64,000 nt of DNA from Acuticoccus kalidii (GCF_021556395.1 NZ_JAKGCS010000010.1:1-64000); one strand, 5' to 3'; shown: positions 26,634-37,197, counted from the first letter of the stretch. The notes: a model not told the origin generated them from the letters alone. Made by a program: numbers and translations.

Positions 26634-27139
26634 TAAGACGCCGCGTCCTCGCCGTCCTTGAGGACGATCATCTTGAGCGCATGGATGAGGGAGAAGACGG
26701 CGATACCCGCCCCGCCGACGAGCAGCGGGATGTGACGCACACCTTCGGGGATGTGGATGAGGGGAATGTCACGCGACCAGTTGGACACCACGTTCGCCCA
26801 GGACGCCGTGGCCATCCAGGCGCCGAACACGGTGAGGACCACGTGGCAGGCGAAACGCATCGCGCGCTCGACCGGCTTCGGGAAACTTTCGCGGACGAAG
26901 TCGATCGACAGATGCTCGCCGGTGCGCACCGCATAGGCGGCGATGCCGAACGTCACGACGAGCATGAGAATGAGGCTCGAAGCCTCGACCCAGGTCGGCG
27001 ACGCGTTCAGCACATAACGGCCGAAGACGAGCCAACCCGCCATCGGCACCAGCGCGAAGAGCGCGATCGATGCGACGACGAGATACGCGCCGGCTACATA
27101 GTAGCCGACGCGATCGATGACGAGAAGGATGCGGGACAC
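26633..27139 (-). CDS. TRAP transporter small permease (DctQ-type)
   Basis: 168 codons with four membrane helices. The conserved DctQ phrases are present: VFGRYVLNASPTWVEASS, GIAAYAVRTGEHLSIDF, and the closing LIHIPEGVRHIPLLVGG. It pairs with the large permease and gives specificity to the docking of the binding protein. It lies 14 bp after the DctP stop. Confidence 0.93.
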   Translation of the reverse strand: MSRILLVIDRVGYYVAGAYLVVASIALFALVPMAGWLVFGRYVLNASPTWVEASSLILMLVVTFGIAAYAVRTGEHLSIDFVRESFPKPVERAMRFACHVVLTVFGAWMATASWANVVSNWSRDIPLIHIPEGVRHIPLLVGGAGIAVFSLIHALKMIVLKDGEDAAS

Positions 27140-27153
27140 CGTGTTGGTCCGGC

Positions 27154-28137
27154 TTATTCTTGCGCCGCCTGGACCTTTTCGACGAGCTCGGTGAGATCCG
27201 GGTTCGCCGCGAGGAAGGCGTCATAGACCGGCTGCATGAGCTCCTGGAACGGCGCCTTGTCTTCGATCTCGACGACCTCGACGCCGGCCGCGACGACCTT
27301 CTCTTTCGAGGCCTCTTCGCGCTTGGCCCATTCCTCACGCTGGAAGGCGGTGGCCTCCTGGCCGACCTCTTTCAGCATGGTCTGCTGCTCCTCGGAGAGG
27401 CTGTCGAAGAGCTCTTTGTTGATGCAAAGGCATTCCGGCAGGATGAGGTGCTGCGTGTTGGAATAGAATTTCGCGGCTTCGTAATGGCCCGAGGATTCGA
27501 ACGAGGGGAAGTTGTTCTCGGCCCCGTCGATCACGCCCGTCTGCAGCGCCTGGAAGACGTCGGCATAGGGCATCGGGGTGGCGTTGCCGCCGAGCTGGGC
27601 GACCATCTGGACGTAGAGGTCATTGTTCATGACCCGGTACTTCTCGCCCTGCATGTCGGCCGGAGTCTGGATCAACTTTTCGCGATTATAGAAAGAACGC
27701 GCGCCGGAATCGAAGTAGCCGAGCGGCTCGAGGCCGATCTCGCGAAGACCCTCGGCCATCTCGTCGCCGATCGGGCCGTCCATCACCTTGTGCATCGAGG
27801 GCACGTCTTTGAAGATGAAGGGCAGCGAGGTGATGTTGACCGAGGGGGCGACGGCGCCGAGCGGGCCGAAGTTGAAGACCGCCCAGTCGAGCGCGCCTTC
27901 GCGGACCTGCTCGATGGCGTCGGGCTGGTCGCCCAGAACGCCGGAATGGAAGACTTTGGCGGTCAGCTCCCCGTTGGAGCGCTTTTCGATCTCTTCGGCG
28001 AAATATTCCATGCCGGTGGAGACGGGATACTCGGGCGGGTGGATGTTCCATCCGCGCCATTCGCGGGCTTCCGCGGTGCCGGCGCTGAATGCGACTGCGA
28101 GAAGAGCGGTGGCAAGTAGGGTGCGTTTTGGCGTCAT
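27154..28137 (-). CDS. TRAP transporter substrate-binding protein (DctP-type)
   Basis: 327 codons from ATG 28137 with AGGAGG upstream. A signal peptide (about residues 1-24, RTLLATALLAVAFSAGTAEA) is followed by a DctP domain. Phrases such as PSVNITSLPFIFKDVPSMHKVMDGP, GYFDSGARSFYNREKLIQTPADM and DVFQALQTGVIDGAENNFPSFES match the family, including the Arg that binds a substrate carboxylate. It is the first gene of the operon. Carboxylates are the general substrate class; an aromatic acid or a dicarboxylate cannot be told apart here. Its proximity to the aryl-CoA cluster is suggestive but it is transcribed the other way. Confidence 0.93.
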   Translation of the reverse strand: MTPKRTLLATALLAVAFSAGTAEAREWRGWNIHPPEYPVSTGMEYFAEEIEKRSNGELTAKVFHSGVLGDQPDAIEQVREGALDWAVFNFGPLGAVAPSVNITSLPFIFKDVPSMHKVMDGPIGDEMAEGLREIGLEPLGYFDSGARSFYNREKLIQTPADMQGEKYRVMNNDLYVQMVAQLGGNATPMPYADVFQALQTGVIDGAENNFPSFESSGHYEAAKFYSNTQHLILPECLCINKELFDSLSEEQQTMLKEVGQEATAFQREEWAKREEASKEKVVAAGVEVVEIEDKAPFQELMQPVYDAFLAANPDLTELVEKVQAAQE

Positions 28138-28367
28138 AGGCGTCCTCCTGACGGCGCCACGAAGGCGCTCTGATAGTTGGCACGACTGGCAATCTTGGAT
28201 CGCCATAGGCGGACCATGAACGCGATTTCGCCGGCCTTCAACCTCATTTCGTCGGACAAATGCGATTTTCATCAGACAAGCGGCTGCCCGTCTGATGCCG
28301 GTGTCGACTTTCCGGCACGAGATCGGCGGTGAAGGGCGGCGAGCCGTCGCACTCCACCGCCGAGCAA

Positions 28368-29762
28368 TTATGCGAAACGCCGAGCGATCGGGGGCGAGAA
28401 ACCGCCTGGCAGGCACTTCGTAACGGCGCCATAAAGCCGCCCCGCGAGCGCGGCCATATCGTCGCCTTTGAAGAAGGTGACATCGAGCGCCTTTTGCGCG
28501 CCGACCTCGAACACCCGCTTATAACGCTCGATCTGATCGTCCGGGCCGGTGGCTTTGCGTGGGTTATCAGACAACTTTACCGTCGGCCGCCCGTTCGCCG
28601 AAACGGCCTTGCAGACGAGGCTGAAGGGGGCGAGCGCATCGTTCTTCACGAGGCCGCGGAAATCGTTGGTGAGGAGCGTACCCCAACCGAACGAGACGCG
28701 CACGCGATCACGGAAGCGCGCCTGAAGGGACAGGATCGTGTCGACGTCGAGCGCGTCGGAGAAGATGATGCGCTTCTCGCGCGGGTCCTCGCCGCGTGCC
28801 TTCCACCAGGCGATCGCGGTCTCCGCACCCTCGACCGGATCGCCGGAATCGATGCGGATCCCCGTCCAGCCCGCGAGCCAGTCCGGCGCATGGTCGAGAA
28901 AGCCTTGCGTGCCGTAGGTGTCGGGCAGGATGATCCGCAAATTGCCGTCGTGCTCCTCATGCCAATCGGCGAGGACCTGATAGGGCGCCTCGGCGAGCGC
29001 TGCGTCACTGTCGGCGAGCGCGGCATAGACCATCGGCAACTCGTGCGCATTGGTGCCGATCGCCTCGACCTCCTGCCGCATCGCGATCAAGCAATTCGAC
29101 GTGCCGGTGAAGGAGGGGCCGAGGCCCTCGATCATCGCCTGGACGCACCAGTCCTGCCAGAGGAAGGAATGACGGCGGCGCGTGCCGAAATCGGCGATCG
29201 CGATGTCGGGCACCTCGCGCAGCATCTCGATCTTCTGCCACAGCTTCGTCATTGCGCGGGCGTAGAGGACCTGGAGCTCGAATTTGCCCATTTCCTTGAG
29301 GACGGCGCGCGAGCGCAGCTCCATCAGGCAGGCGAGGGCCGGGATCTCCCACATCATCACCTCGGGCCAATCGCCCTCGAAGGTGAGTTCATATTGCCCG
29401 TCCCGCACCTCGAGTTCGTACGGCGGCAGCCGCAGCCCCTCGAACCACGACATGAATTCGGGGCTGAACATCTGGCGTTTGCCGTAGAATGTGTTGCCCC
29501 GCAAAAACGTGCTTTCGCCGCGCGACAGGGACAGCGTGCGGATATGGTCGAGCTGTTCGCGCAGCTCTCCCTCGTCGATCAGCTCGGCGAGGCGGATATG
29601 CTTAGATCGGTTGATCAGCGAGAAGACGACGGTCGTATCGGGGCGATTGCGCAGGACCGACTGGCACATCAGGAGCTTGTAGAAATCGGTGTCGATCAAC
29701 GAGCGGACGATCGGATCGATCTTCCACTTGTGGTTCCACACCCGTGTTGCGATGTCGACCAT
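28368..29762 (-). CDS. pncB: nicotinate phosphoribosyltransferase
   Basis: 464 codons, near the family norm. Characteristic phrases are [14 protein letters not shown] at the start, [25 protein letters not shown], and [16 protein letters not shown]. PncB joins nicotinate and PRPP, using ATP, to make nicotinate mononucleotide in NAD salvage. It stands alone as a leftward gene, with 230 bp before the TRAP operon downstream and 195 bp before the GST gene upstream. Confidence 0.95.
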   Translation of the reverse strand: MVDIATRVWNHKWKIDPIVRSLIDTDFYKLLMCQSVLRNRPDTTVVFSLINRSKHIRLAELIDEGELREQLDHIRTLSLSRGESTFLRGNTFYGKRQMFSPEFMSWFEGLRLPPYELEVRDGQYELTFEGDWPEVMMWEIPALACLMELRSRAVLKEMGKFELQVLYARAMTKLWQKIEMLREVPDIAIADFGTRRRHSFLWQDWCVQAMIEGLGPSFTGTSNCLIAMRQEVEAIGTNAHELPMVYAALADSDAALAEAPYQVLADWHEEHDGNLRIILPDTYGTQGFLDHAPDWLAGWTGIRIDSGDPVEGAETAIAWWKARGEDPREKRIIFSDALDVDTILSLQARFRDRVRVSFGWGTLLTNDFRGLVKNDALAPFSLVCKAVSANGRPTVKLSDNPRKATGPDDQIERYKRVFEVGAQKALDVTFFKGDDMAALAGRLYGAVTKCLPGGFSPPIARRFA

Positions 29763-29957
29763 TGGTCCTCCGCTCGCGCGCCCGCCGCCCTCTCGCGGAA
29801 GGGGCCATGAGCGGTGCGCGCCTCATCGTCGCTTGGTGGCCGGCTCCTGAAAGGGCCGGCGGGTTGCCTCGACCCTAGCGCGGTTTTCGGCCGGGTAAAA
29901 TCTTACGCAGCGCGCGGGGAGGCCGTGCAAGCGCTGAAGCGGGCGGCCCGGCCGTGG

Positions 29958-30575
29958 TCAGTCGGCGGGGCGCCACTGGAGCGGGCGATATCCCGGCAAG
30001 CCGGCGAGGCGCTCGAGCCACCCGCCGACGGCCGGATAGAGCGAGAGGTCGAACCCGCCTTCCGCGGCGACATGGGTATAGGCGTAGAGGCAGATATCGG
30101 CGAGGGACGGGGCCGCGCCCGCGAGAAAAGGCGAGGCCGCGAGCCGCGTTTCCATCACGCCGAGGGCGCGATTTCCCTGCTCGAAGGTCTCGGCGAGGCG
30201 GTCGGCGGATGCCTCTCTGCGCATCGCGGCGTAGACGATGAGGGAGCGGCGGACGGCGACATAGGGCTCGTGGCTGTACTGCTCGAAGAACATCCAGGAG
30301 GCCATCAAGGCGCGCTCGAACGGATCGTCCGGCACGAAGGGGGTGCCCTCGCCGAGATAAAGGAGGATCGCGTTCGATTCGGGCAGCAGGCGCCCGTCAT
30401 CGAGCTCGAGAAGCGGGACCTTGCCGTTCGGGTTCTTGGCGCGGAAGGCGGGGGTGGCGGTTCCACCGTCGAGGAAGGAGACCTCGACGTGACGGAATGG
30501 CCGGCCAGTCAGCGCCATCAGGAGGCGCGGCTTATAGCAGTTGCCCGAGTCGGTCATTCCGTAGATCGTCAGCAT
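29958..30575 (-). CDS. glutathione S-transferase family protein
   Basis: 205 codons. The N-terminal thioredoxin-like domain has IYGMTDSGNCYKPRLLMA, with Ser/Cys at the usual catalytic position, and NPNGKVPLLELDDG (cis-Pro) plus LPESNAILLYLGEG for the glutathione gamma-Glu site. The C-terminal helical domain includes APSLADICLYAYTH with its capping box. It probably conjugates glutathione or acts as a reductase; the substrate is unknown. Confidence 0.9.
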   Translation of the reverse strand: MLTIYGMTDSGNCYKPRLLMALTGRPFRHVEVSFLDGGTATPAFRAKNPNGKVPLLELDDGRLLPESNAILLYLGEGTPFVPDDPFERALMASWMFFEQYSHEPYVAVRRSLIVYAAMRREASADRLAETFEQGNRALGVMETRLAASPFLAGAAPSLADICLYAYTHVAAEGGFDLSLYPAVGGWLERLAGLPGYRPLQWRPAD

Positions 30576-30689
30576 CGCCTCGCTCCGCAGCTGGGACGGC
30601 GACGGTGACGGATCGCAGGCAGCCGGTCCAATGCAAAGACGTGATCGGGTCGATCACCGCAACGGATGCGCGGCTGCCGGCGGCAGAGA

Positions 30690-31070
30690 CTACATGATCT
30701 CCATCGTCACCTTGGCGAGCCCGTCATTGACCATGTCGAGGGCCGCCGCCGCGCCGCGCGACAGGTCGATCACCCGCCGGCCGACAAACGGGCCGCGATC
30801 GTTGATCCGCACCACGACGGAGCGCCCGTTCTTGGTGTTGGTCACTTTGACCTTGGTGCCGAAGGGAAGGCTTTTGTGTGCGGCGGTCATCGCGTTCATG
30901 TTGAAACGCTCGCCGTTCGCCGTCATCCGGCCATGGAAGCGCTTGCCGTAATAAGATGCGGTGCCGGAGCTCGTGGCCGCATGGGCCTCGGTCGGAATGG
31001 CGATGGTCACGGTCGGAAGGGCAATAGCGAATACAGCCGCGCACAATGCGGCCTTAGCGAAGAACGTCAT
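30690..31070 (-). CDS. RlpA-like septal/cell-wall protein
   Basis: 126 codons: a signal peptide (about residues 1-32) and a double-psi beta-barrel domain with the RlpA signature [36 protein letters not shown], and [19 protein letters not shown]. The conserved His and Asp ([16 protein letters not shown]) are present. RlpA acts on peptidoglycan lacking stem peptides at septa in some species. No lipobox cysteine and no SPOR domain are present, so this is the short form. It is transcribed leftwards. Confidence 0.88.
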   Translation of the reverse strand: MTFFAKAALCAAVFAIALPTVTIAIPTEAHAATSSGTASYYGKRFHGRMTANGERFNMNAMTAAHKSLPFGTKVKVTNTKNGRSVVVRINDRGPFVGRRVIDLSRGAAAALDMVNDGLAKVTMEIM

Positions 31071-31492
31071 GCAGTGTCCTATGATGTCGGATCCGCGGCG
31101 CCGTGGACGGCGTCGCGACCCTCATGCGGCGGGGTGCTGCCTCGGGTCTGTCCGGGTTGAACTCACCGCCCTTCGCTGCGGGCGGCGGGGGCAACTAGCC
31201 GCGTGGGGGCGGATTATGGAACCCCTTCGCCGGCGTCCGCTGCCAAATATGAACGAATTGTAACGGAACCTTTTCCCAGCCTCGGCAGCGCGATGTGGCG
31301 GGACGAAGCATAAAATTGCGTCGTTTCCGTCAATCGAGGGGCAGGAATGCGGAGCCTCCACCGATGACGCTCATAATGTTGCGATATCGCCCCAAACCCG
31401 CCGCGTGCGCGACAAACTGGCCGTGGTGGGCGGCCTGTGGAGGTAATGTGGAAAAGTCGCCCCGAATGTTACCGTAACGGGTCCCAAAAACG
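31071..31492. other. intergenic gap between the RlpA and hemA genes
   Basis: About 420 bp with no supportable gene. The left part next to the RlpA start is very GC-rich; 31240-31400 is less so and may hold the leftward RlpA promoter. Right of this stands the hemA terminator. I see no RNA gene. Confidence 0.4.
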
Positions 31493-31519
31493 AAAAAGCC
31501 GGCACCAGGGTGCCGGCTC
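31493..31519 (-). terminator. Rho-independent terminator downstream of hemA
   Basis: GCCGGCAC (31498-31505) pairs with GTGCCGGC (31510-31517) around a CAGG loop. Five A residues at 31493-31497 read as the U-tract on the minus strand. It lies 54 bp beyond the hemA stop. Confidence 0.82.
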
Positions 31520-31572
31520 GTCATCATATGGGGCCGCGAAGGCGCCTCAGCGCACGATCGCGCCGAAGGCGG

Positions 31573-32796
31573 TCAGGCGGCGGCGGAGGACCGCGCGAGG
31601 GCGCATTGCGACCACAGCTCCGACAGCGCGTTGCAGAGATGGTCGATGTCGGCGTCCGTGTGGACGGGAGAGGGCGTGATGCGCAACCGCTCGGTCCCGC
31701 GCGGCACGGTCGGGTAGTTGATCGGCTGGACGTAGACCCCGTGCTGATCGAGCAGCAGGTCGCTGATCCATTTGCACTTGGCCGCGTCGTTCACCATCAC
31801 TGGGACGATGTGGCTCGGATTGTCGAGCACGGGAATGCCGATCGCCTTCAACCGCGTGCGCACCTTGGCCACCATCGCCTGATGCGCCTCGCGCTCCGCA
31901 ACGGAGGTCTTCAAATGCTCGATGCTGGCGCGCGCACCGGCCGCGACCGCGGGGGGCAGCGCCGTCGTGAAGATGAAGCCCGAGGCGTGCGAGCGGACGA
32001 AATCGCACAGATTGCGCGAGGCGGCGATGTAGCCGCCGACGACGCCGAAGGCCTTGCCGAGCGTTCCCTCGATCACCGTGAGGCGGTCCATCAGCCCTTC
32101 GCGTTCGGCGATTCCGCCGCCGCGCGGGCCGTAGAGGCCGACGGCGTGGACCTCGTCGAGATAGGTCATCGCGCCGTGCTTGTCGGCGACGTCGCAAAGC
32201 TCGGCGATGGGGGCGATGTCGCCGTCCATCGAATAGACGGATTCAAAGGCGACGAGCTTCGGCCGGGCCGGATCGATCGCCGAAAGGCGCCGGTCGAGAT
32301 CATCGGGATCGTTGTGCGCGAAGACGTGCTTTTCGGCTCGGCTGTGGCGGATCCCCTCGATCATCGAGGCGTGGTTCTTCTCGTCGGAGAAGACGGCGCA
32401 ATGAGGCAGCTTCGCCGCGAGCGTGCCGAGGGCGGCCCAGTTCGAGACATAGCCGGAGGTGAAGAGGAGGGCGGCGGGTTTGCCATGGAGGTCGGCGAGC
32501 GAGCGCTCCAGCTCCACATGATAGTGGTTGGTGCCGGAGATATTGCGCGTGCCGCCGGCACCCGCGCCGCAACGGTCGATCGCCTCGTGCATCGCGGCAA
32601 GCACCTTCGGGTGCTGACCCATGCCGAGATAGTCGTTCGAGCACCAGACCGTCACGGTGTCCGGCCCGTCGCCCCGATGATGACGCGTCGCGCGGGGAAA
32701 TTGTCCGCGATGACGCTCGAGATCGGCAAAGACGCGGTAGCGGCCTTCGTTGCGCAGCGTGTCGAGGCTGTCAGAGAAGAATTTTTCGTATTCCAT
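31573..32796 (-). CDS. hemA: 5-aminolevulinate synthase
   Basis: 407 codons, the full family length. PLP fold-type I features: [50 protein letters not shown], and the PLP lysine in [16 protein letters not shown]. It condenses glycine and succinyl-CoA to give 5-aminolevulinate, the first step of heme in alphaproteobacteria (Shemin pathway). This supports the alphaproteobacterial identity. It is monocistronic with its own terminator. Confidence 0.97.
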   Translation of the reverse strand: MEYEKFFSDSLDTLRNEGRYRVFADLERHRGQFPRATRHHRGDGPDTVTVWCSNDYLGMGQHPKVLAAMHEAIDRCGAGAGGTRNISGTNHYHVELERSLADLHGKPAALLFTSGYVSNWAALGTLAAKLPHCAVFSDEKNHASMIEGIRHSRAEKHVFAHNDPDDLDRRLSAIDPARPKLVAFESVYSMDGDIAPIAELCDVADKHGAMTYLDEVHAVGLYGPRGGGIAEREGLMDRLTVIEGTLGKAFGVVGGYIAASRNLCDFVRSHASGFIFTTALPPAVAAGARASIEHLKTSVAEREAHQAMVAKVRTRLKAIGIPVLDNPSHIVPVMVNDAAKCKWISDLLLDQHGVYVQPINYPTVPRGTERLRITPSPVHTDADIDHLCNALSELWSQCALARSSAAA

Positions 32797-33191
32797 GATT
32801 CCCCACTCCGCCCTCTCTATAGTAACGCGATCCGGCCCTGACCACCCTTAAGCGTAGGATTGAAGGGCGGAGATTGTGCGAGCCATGCGTGCCGCGCGCG
32901 GGGGCGGAGGAGATCGGACAGCGCGCCGTGCCCCGCTGCCTGATCGCACTGGCCGGTCGCGGAAAACGTGCCGCAAATGCTGCGCTTTCCGCGCTCCGGC
33001 GGACCCGGCGGGTCGCCGCCGGGGCGGTGCGCCGGAGAGCGGCTCGATGCGTGACCGAGGTCGAAACGAGCGGCGTTCGCAGCGTCGCCGCCGCACTTTT
33101 GACGGCCTCTAGGTCAAAATGTCCAACGTGCGGGAATGGTGGGCGGGGCCACCGCCGCCGCCCGCGCCGCAATGACGGGGAGACCACCGCG

Positions 33192-33614
33192 ATGGAGCGA
33201 TTTACGGGAGGATGCCTCTGCGGCAAGGTTCGGCTCGTAGCCTCGGGCCGCCCCGACCGGGTCGGCCTCTGCCATTGTCTCGACTGCCGCAAGCATCACG
33301 GCGCGCTCTTCTATGCCGCCGCCATCTTCCCGCACGATGCGGTGTCGGTCGAGGGCGAGACGGTCGCCTATCACGGCCGCCATTTCTGCCCCCGCTGCGG
33401 CTCCTCGGTGTTCGCCCGCAGCGGTGACGAGATCGAAGTCCATCTCGGCACGCTGGACGAACCCGATCGGCTGATGCCGACCTACGAGAGTTGGACGATC
33501 CGCCGGGAAACTTGGTTGCCGGCCTTTCCCCTCGCGCATCATTATGAGCGTGACCGCGAAGGGGACGGGCGCGCGGAGGAGGCGCCTATCGCCGCGCCAG
33601 CACCCAGGCCTTGA
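33192..33614 (+). CDS. GFA-family (CENP-V/GFA fold) zinc protein 1
   Basis: 140 codons from ATG 33192. Zinc-binding cysteines occur in the expected pairs: CLCGKV, CHCLDCRKHHG, and FCPRCGSSVFAR. The name derives from glutathione-dependent formaldehyde-activating enzyme, although activity is rarely shown for these small members. Its C-terminus overlaps the convergent oxidoreductase gene by 29 bp. A second family member lies at 36703-37197, so the region has two copies around a redox gene group. Confidence 0.85.
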   Translation: MERFTGGCLCGKVRLVASGRPDRVGLCHCLDCRKHHGALFYAAAIFPHDAVSVEGETVAYHGRHFCPRCGSSVFARSGDEIEVHLGTLDEPDRLMPTYESWTIRRETWLPAFPLAHHYERDREGDGRAEEAPIAAPAPRP

Positions 33615-34812
33615 GGTCGAAATCGCGCGCCGCCGCCTCGTCCGGGGTCGGCAATGGACCCGCCCCGCCGAGGATCCGCCGCGCGCTCATATGATCGCCG
33701 CCTTTGTTGACGGATTCGACACTGACGAGCCTGTCGCCCGCAAAGCAGAGGACGGAGCGGCCGGGGTCGCCCTCCTCACCGGTCAAGATCGCGGTGTCAT
33801 AGCCGGTGGAAAGGCCCGCCATCTGAAGCTTCAGATCCCCCTGATCGCTCCAGAACCAGGGGACGGCGTGATAGGGGGCGGGCTTTCCCATCAGCCGAGC
33901 GGCCACGGTGCGAGCATGGTCGGTGGCGTTTTGAACCGATTCAAGGCGGACGATCGCACCCGTTCGCGGCTCAGGAAAGCTCGCGCAATCGCCGATCGCG
34001 GAGATTGCGGGATCGCTGGTGAGAAGCGTTTCGTCGACACGGATGCCGTTCTCGATCGCAAGGCCTGCCTCGCTCGCAAGCCCGGTGTTCGGCAGAACGC
34101 CGATCCCGACGACCACGATATCGGCCGGAATGCGCCGGCCCTCGGTCGTCTCGACGGCGACCACCCTCCCATTCTCCCCGACGAGCCCCGCGAGCCCCTG
34201 GCCAAGATCGAGCCGGACACCCCAACCCTCGTGCGCAGCGCGGAACAGCGCCGACATCTCCGGCGAGATCGCGCGCGCCATCGGCCGGTCGGCGAGTTCG
34301 AGGACATGGACCGAAAGACCCGCCGCGCGCGCAACGGCCGCGAATTCGAGCCCGATAAAGCCAGCCCCAACGACGACCGCGTTCTTCGCGTTGCCGAGAT
34401 GGGCGCCGATCGCGTCGGCGTCCTCCAGCGTGCGCAGCATGAAGACGCCGTCGAGATCGGCACCCGGCACCGGCAAAGCGCGGCCATGCGCGCCGACGGC
34501 GAGGATCAGGTGATCATAGGGCACCGCGCCGTCGTCGGTGAGGACGCGGCGGTTGGTGCGGTCGATCTCGTGGGCGTGCGCCTTGCGCCGCTCGATCCGG
34601 CCGGTCTCGAAGAAGGCGTCGGGGCGGAAGGCGAGATTCTCGCGCGTGGTCTTGCCCATCATGTAGGCCTTGGACAGGGGCGGACGCTGATAGGGAAGGC
34701 CGTCCTCGGGGCTGAGAAGGACGATCTCACCCTCGAACCCCTCGCTTCGCAGTGAGGCCGCGGCCTGGAAACCGGCATGGCCCGCACCGATGATCACCAC
34801 CCTTTCTGGCAT
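33586..34812 (-). CDS. FAD-dependent NAD(P)H oxidoreductase (ferredoxin/rubredoxin reductase-like)
   Basis: 408 codons from ATG 34812 (MPERVVIIGAGHAG). Two dinucleotide-binding motifs are visible, VIIGAGHAGFQAAASLR for FAD and VVVGAGFIGLEFAAV for NAD(P)H. SISAIGDCA-type sequence (AISAIGDCASFPE) binds the flavin, and the C-terminal domain has the PWFWSDQGDLKLQMAG pattern of rhodocoxin/putidaredoxin reductases. It passes electrons to a small iron-sulfur partner, which is not encoded nearby. The tail overlaps the convergent GFA gene. Confidence 0.9.
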   Translation of the reverse strand: MPERVVIIGAGHAGFQAAASLRSEGFEGEIVLLSPEDGLPYQRPPLSKAYMMGKTTRENLAFRPDAFFETGRIERRKAHAHEIDRTNRRVLTDDGAVPYDHLILAVGAHGRALPVPGADLDGVFMLRTLEDADAIGAHLGNAKNAVVVGAGFIGLEFAAVARAAGLSVHVLELADRPMARAISPEMSALFRAAHEGWGVRLDLGQGLAGLVGENGRVVAVETTEGRRIPADIVVVGIGVLPNTGLASEAGLAIENGIRVDETLLTSDPAISAIGDCASFPEPRTGAIVRLESVQNATDHARTVAARLMGKPAPYHAVPWFWSDQGDLKLQMAGLSTGYDTAILTGEEGDPGRSVLCFAGDRLVSVESVNKGGDHMSARRILGGAGPLPTPDEAAARDFDLKAWVLARR

Positions 34813-34880
34813 AGTCCCCTCCTTGGTCCGCGCCGCGCCAGTCGACCGCAATATAGGTCGTCGCTCCGGCGGATGCGGCG

Positions 34881-35810
34881 TCAATCTTGGTCTTCTTCGC
34901 TGCAAATTCCGGTCATCTGGGCGCGGAAGCGCTCGATGAGCCATGCCGCGGCGGGGCCCGGCGGCGTATCGGTGCGGTAGATCGCGTCGAACTGGCAGCG
35001 CGCGCTCGTGCTTGCCGGAAGGTCGAGGCGGACGAGGCGGCCCGCCGCGAGATCGTCGCGCACCATGGGCTCCGGCATGTTGCCCCAGCCGATCCCTTCA
35101 CGCAGCAGCATGTGCTTTGCGCCGAGATCGGCGAGCCGCCACACATGCGGGCTCATGACGGCGTACTCGAACCCTTCGGTAAGGTGCGATCGGTCGGTGA
35201 GGATGAGCTGGACGTGCTCGCGCACCGCGCCGGCGCTGATATCGGGCGCGGTGAGGGGGTGGCCGGGCGCCGCGACCGCGACGAGCTCGACCGCGCCGAC
35301 CGTGATCCGCTCCAGCCGCCGCAGCGCCGCGGAGGTCGGCAGCGGCCCGCTGATGCCGATATTCGCCTGCCCGTCGAGAACGAGGTGGGCAATGCTGCCG
35401 AGCGCCTCGATCCTGAGGTTCAGCGTAACGGTCGGAAAGGTCGCCGCGAAGGCCTTCAGCGCGTCGACGACGCGGGCGGAGGGGACCATCACGTCGATGG
35501 CGAGATTGAGTTCGCCTTCGAGACCCTGGAGGAGGGCGGCGGCCTTCGCGCGCAATCCATCGACATGGGTGGTGATGGTGCGCGCCTCGACCGCGACCGC
35601 TCGCCCGGCCTCGGTGAGGACGGGCTTGCGCGTGGCGTTCCTGTCGAAGAGAGGAAGGCCGAGCTGGTTCTCGAGATTGGCGACCGTATAGCTGACGACC
35701 GACGTCGCCCGGCCGAGCACGCGCGCCGCACCGGCGAAGCTGCCGACATCGACCACGGTCAGAAAGACCTTGAGCTGGTCGAATGTCGGCTGGCCGGGCT
35801 GAAGCGGCAT
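34881..35810 (-). CDS. LysR-family transcriptional regulator
   Basis: 309 codons from ATG 35810, preferred because GAGGAAC precedes it and the HTH begins about 8 residues in. A GTG at 35879 would add 23 residues. The HTH is FDQLKVFLTVVDVGSFAGAARVLGRATSVVSYTVANLE, and the effector domain begins with ELNLAIDVMVPSARVVDAL. Effector unknown. It lies between the FAD oxidoreductase and wrbA, reading in the same direction, and may control either. Confidence 0.9.
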   Translation of the reverse strand: MPLQPGQPTFDQLKVFLTVVDVGSFAGAARVLGRATSVVSYTVANLENQLGLPLFDRNATRKPVLTEAGRAVAVEARTITTHVDGLRAKAAALLQGLEGELNLAIDVMVPSARVVDALKAFAATFPTVTLNLRIEALGSIAHLVLDGQANIGISGPLPTSAALRRLERITVGAVELVAVAAPGHPLTAPDISAGAVREHVQLILTDRSHLTEGFEYAVMSPHVWRLADLGAKHMLLREGIGWGNMPEPMVRDDLAAGRLVRLDLPASTSARCQFDAIYRTDTPPGPAAAWLIERFRAQMTGICSEEDQD

Positions 35811-35906
35811 TTCAGGTTCCTCGAAAAGATCTGCGCCTGTTTTAACAGGCTCGTCGATCGGAGGAAGCGTCTGTGTCACCCCACCGGGCGCGGTCGCGCG
35901 ACGGGG

Positions 35907-36506
35907 TCAGGGGAAGAGGCGCGCGGCGACTTCGGCGACGTGCTTGCCCTGGAAACGGGCGCCGTCGAGCTCATTCTCGCTCGGCATGCGCGATCCGTCA
36001 CCGCCCGCGATCGTGGTCGCGCCATAGGGCGAGCCGCCGGTAATCTCGTCGAGCCGCATCTGGGCCTGGAAGGAATAGGGAAGGCCGACGACGACGAGGC
36101 CGAAATGGAGAAGGTTGGTGATGATCGAAAAGAGGGTCGTCTCCTGTCCGCCATGCTGGGTGGCGGTCGAGGTGAAGGCGGCGCCGACCTTGCCGTTGAG
36201 CGCGCCGGACGCCCACAATCCGCCGGCCTGATCGAGGAAAGCGGCCATCTGCGAACTCACGCGGCCGAAGCGCGTGCCGGTGCCGACGATGATCGCGTCA
36301 TAGTCGGCAAGGTCGTCGATCTTGGCGACCGGTGCCGCCTGGTCGAGCTTGAAGCCGGCCTTCTTCGCCACCTCTTCGGGCGCCGTTTCCGGGACGCGCT
36401 TGATGTCGACGGTCGCGCCGGCGCTGCGCGCGCCCTCGGCGACGGCTTCGGCCATGCGCTCCACATGGCCATATGTGGAGTAATAAAGAACGAGGACTTT
36501 AGCCAT
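35907..36506 (-). CDS. wrbA: NAD(P)H:quinone oxidoreductase, WrbA type
   Basis: 199 codons, the standard WrbA length. The FMN-binding start [23 protein letters not shown], then [38 protein letters not shown] and [24 protein letters not shown] match the family. It reduces quinones by two electrons and limits semiquinone radicals. It fits a redox-stress neighbourhood with LysR and the flavoprotein. The 5' flank toward the next gene is AT-rich (36585-36620) and likely contains its promoter. Confidence 0.95.
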   Translation of the reverse strand: MAKVLVLYYSTYGHVERMAEAVAEGARSAGATVDIKRVPETAPEEVAKKAGFKLDQAAPVAKIDDLADYDAIIVGTGTRFGRVSSQMAAFLDQAGGLWASGALNGKVGAAFTSTATQHGGQETTLFSIITNLLHFGLVVVGLPYSFQAQMRLDEITGGSPYGATTIAGGDGSRMPSENELDGARFQGKHVAEVAARLFP

Positions 36507-36702
36507 GATCTTCCCCAAAACGGATGCCGCGAGACGGCGTTCGAGGGCGAAGGTGGCGGCCGACCAGTGTGCTGGAAACCCGAATAAATTAGAATAAGTT
36601 GTTCGATAAAGTTGAAAAGCGGCGCGCCTGGACTTCCGTCTTGGCTGATCCAATTGGCCTCAGCAAGACGGAACTCACGCAAAACGGCTCGGAGGTCCTG
36701 CG

Positions 36703-37197
36703 ATGTGGCTCGACGGCTCCTGTTCATGCGGCGCGGTTCGTTTTGGCGTTGAAGCCTATGCGCCCGTGCCGTTCACGCGCTGCCATTGTTCGATATGTCG
36801 CAAGACGGCGGGCGGCGGCGGATATGCGATCAATCTCGGCGCCTATAAGGACACGATGACGGTGGAGGGCGAGGCGGACATCGGCGTTTTCCATGCTGTG
36901 ATCGATGGCAAGGAAAGCGAGGCCGAGCGCCATTTCTGCCTACGTTGCGGCTCGGCTTTGTGGGTGTTCGATCCGAGTTGGCCGGATCTCGTCCATCCGT
37001 TCGCGAGCGCGATCGACACGGCGCTGCCGGAGCCGCCTCAGGTCGTGCACATGATGCTGGGGTCGCGGGCGTCCTGGGTGCGCGACGAGGCGCGCCCCGG
37101 CGACGCGTCTTTCGACGTCTATCCGGACGAGAGCCTCGAAGATTGGCATCGCCGGATGGGAATGCTCGACGCGCGGCCGACCAAGCGCGGCGGCTGA
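36703..37197 (+). CDS. GFA-family (CENP-V/GFA fold) zinc protein 2
   Basis: 164 codons. Cysteine pairs in CSCGAVRFG, CHCSICRKTAGG and FCLRCGSALWVF define the GFA zinc sites. The C-terminal part (VVHMMLGSRASWVRDEARPGDASF, then DESLEDWHRRMGM) is characteristic of a subfamily different from the first copy. The catalytic role is unproven for this group. It is divergent from wrbA. Confidence 0.87.
   Translation: MWLDGSCSCGAVRFGVEAYAPVPFTRCHCSICRKTAGGGGYAINLGAYKDTMTVEGEADIGVFHAVIDGKESEAERHFCLRCGSALWVFDPSWPDLVHPFASAIDTALPEPPQVVHMMLGSRASWVRDEARPGDASFDVYPDESLEDWHRRMGMLDARPTKRGG

Noticed and set aside
25344-28137. TRAP transporter as the dedicated anthranilate importer
   Set aside because: It is on the opposite strand, is convergent with the cluster, and its binding protein gives no specific substrate signature.
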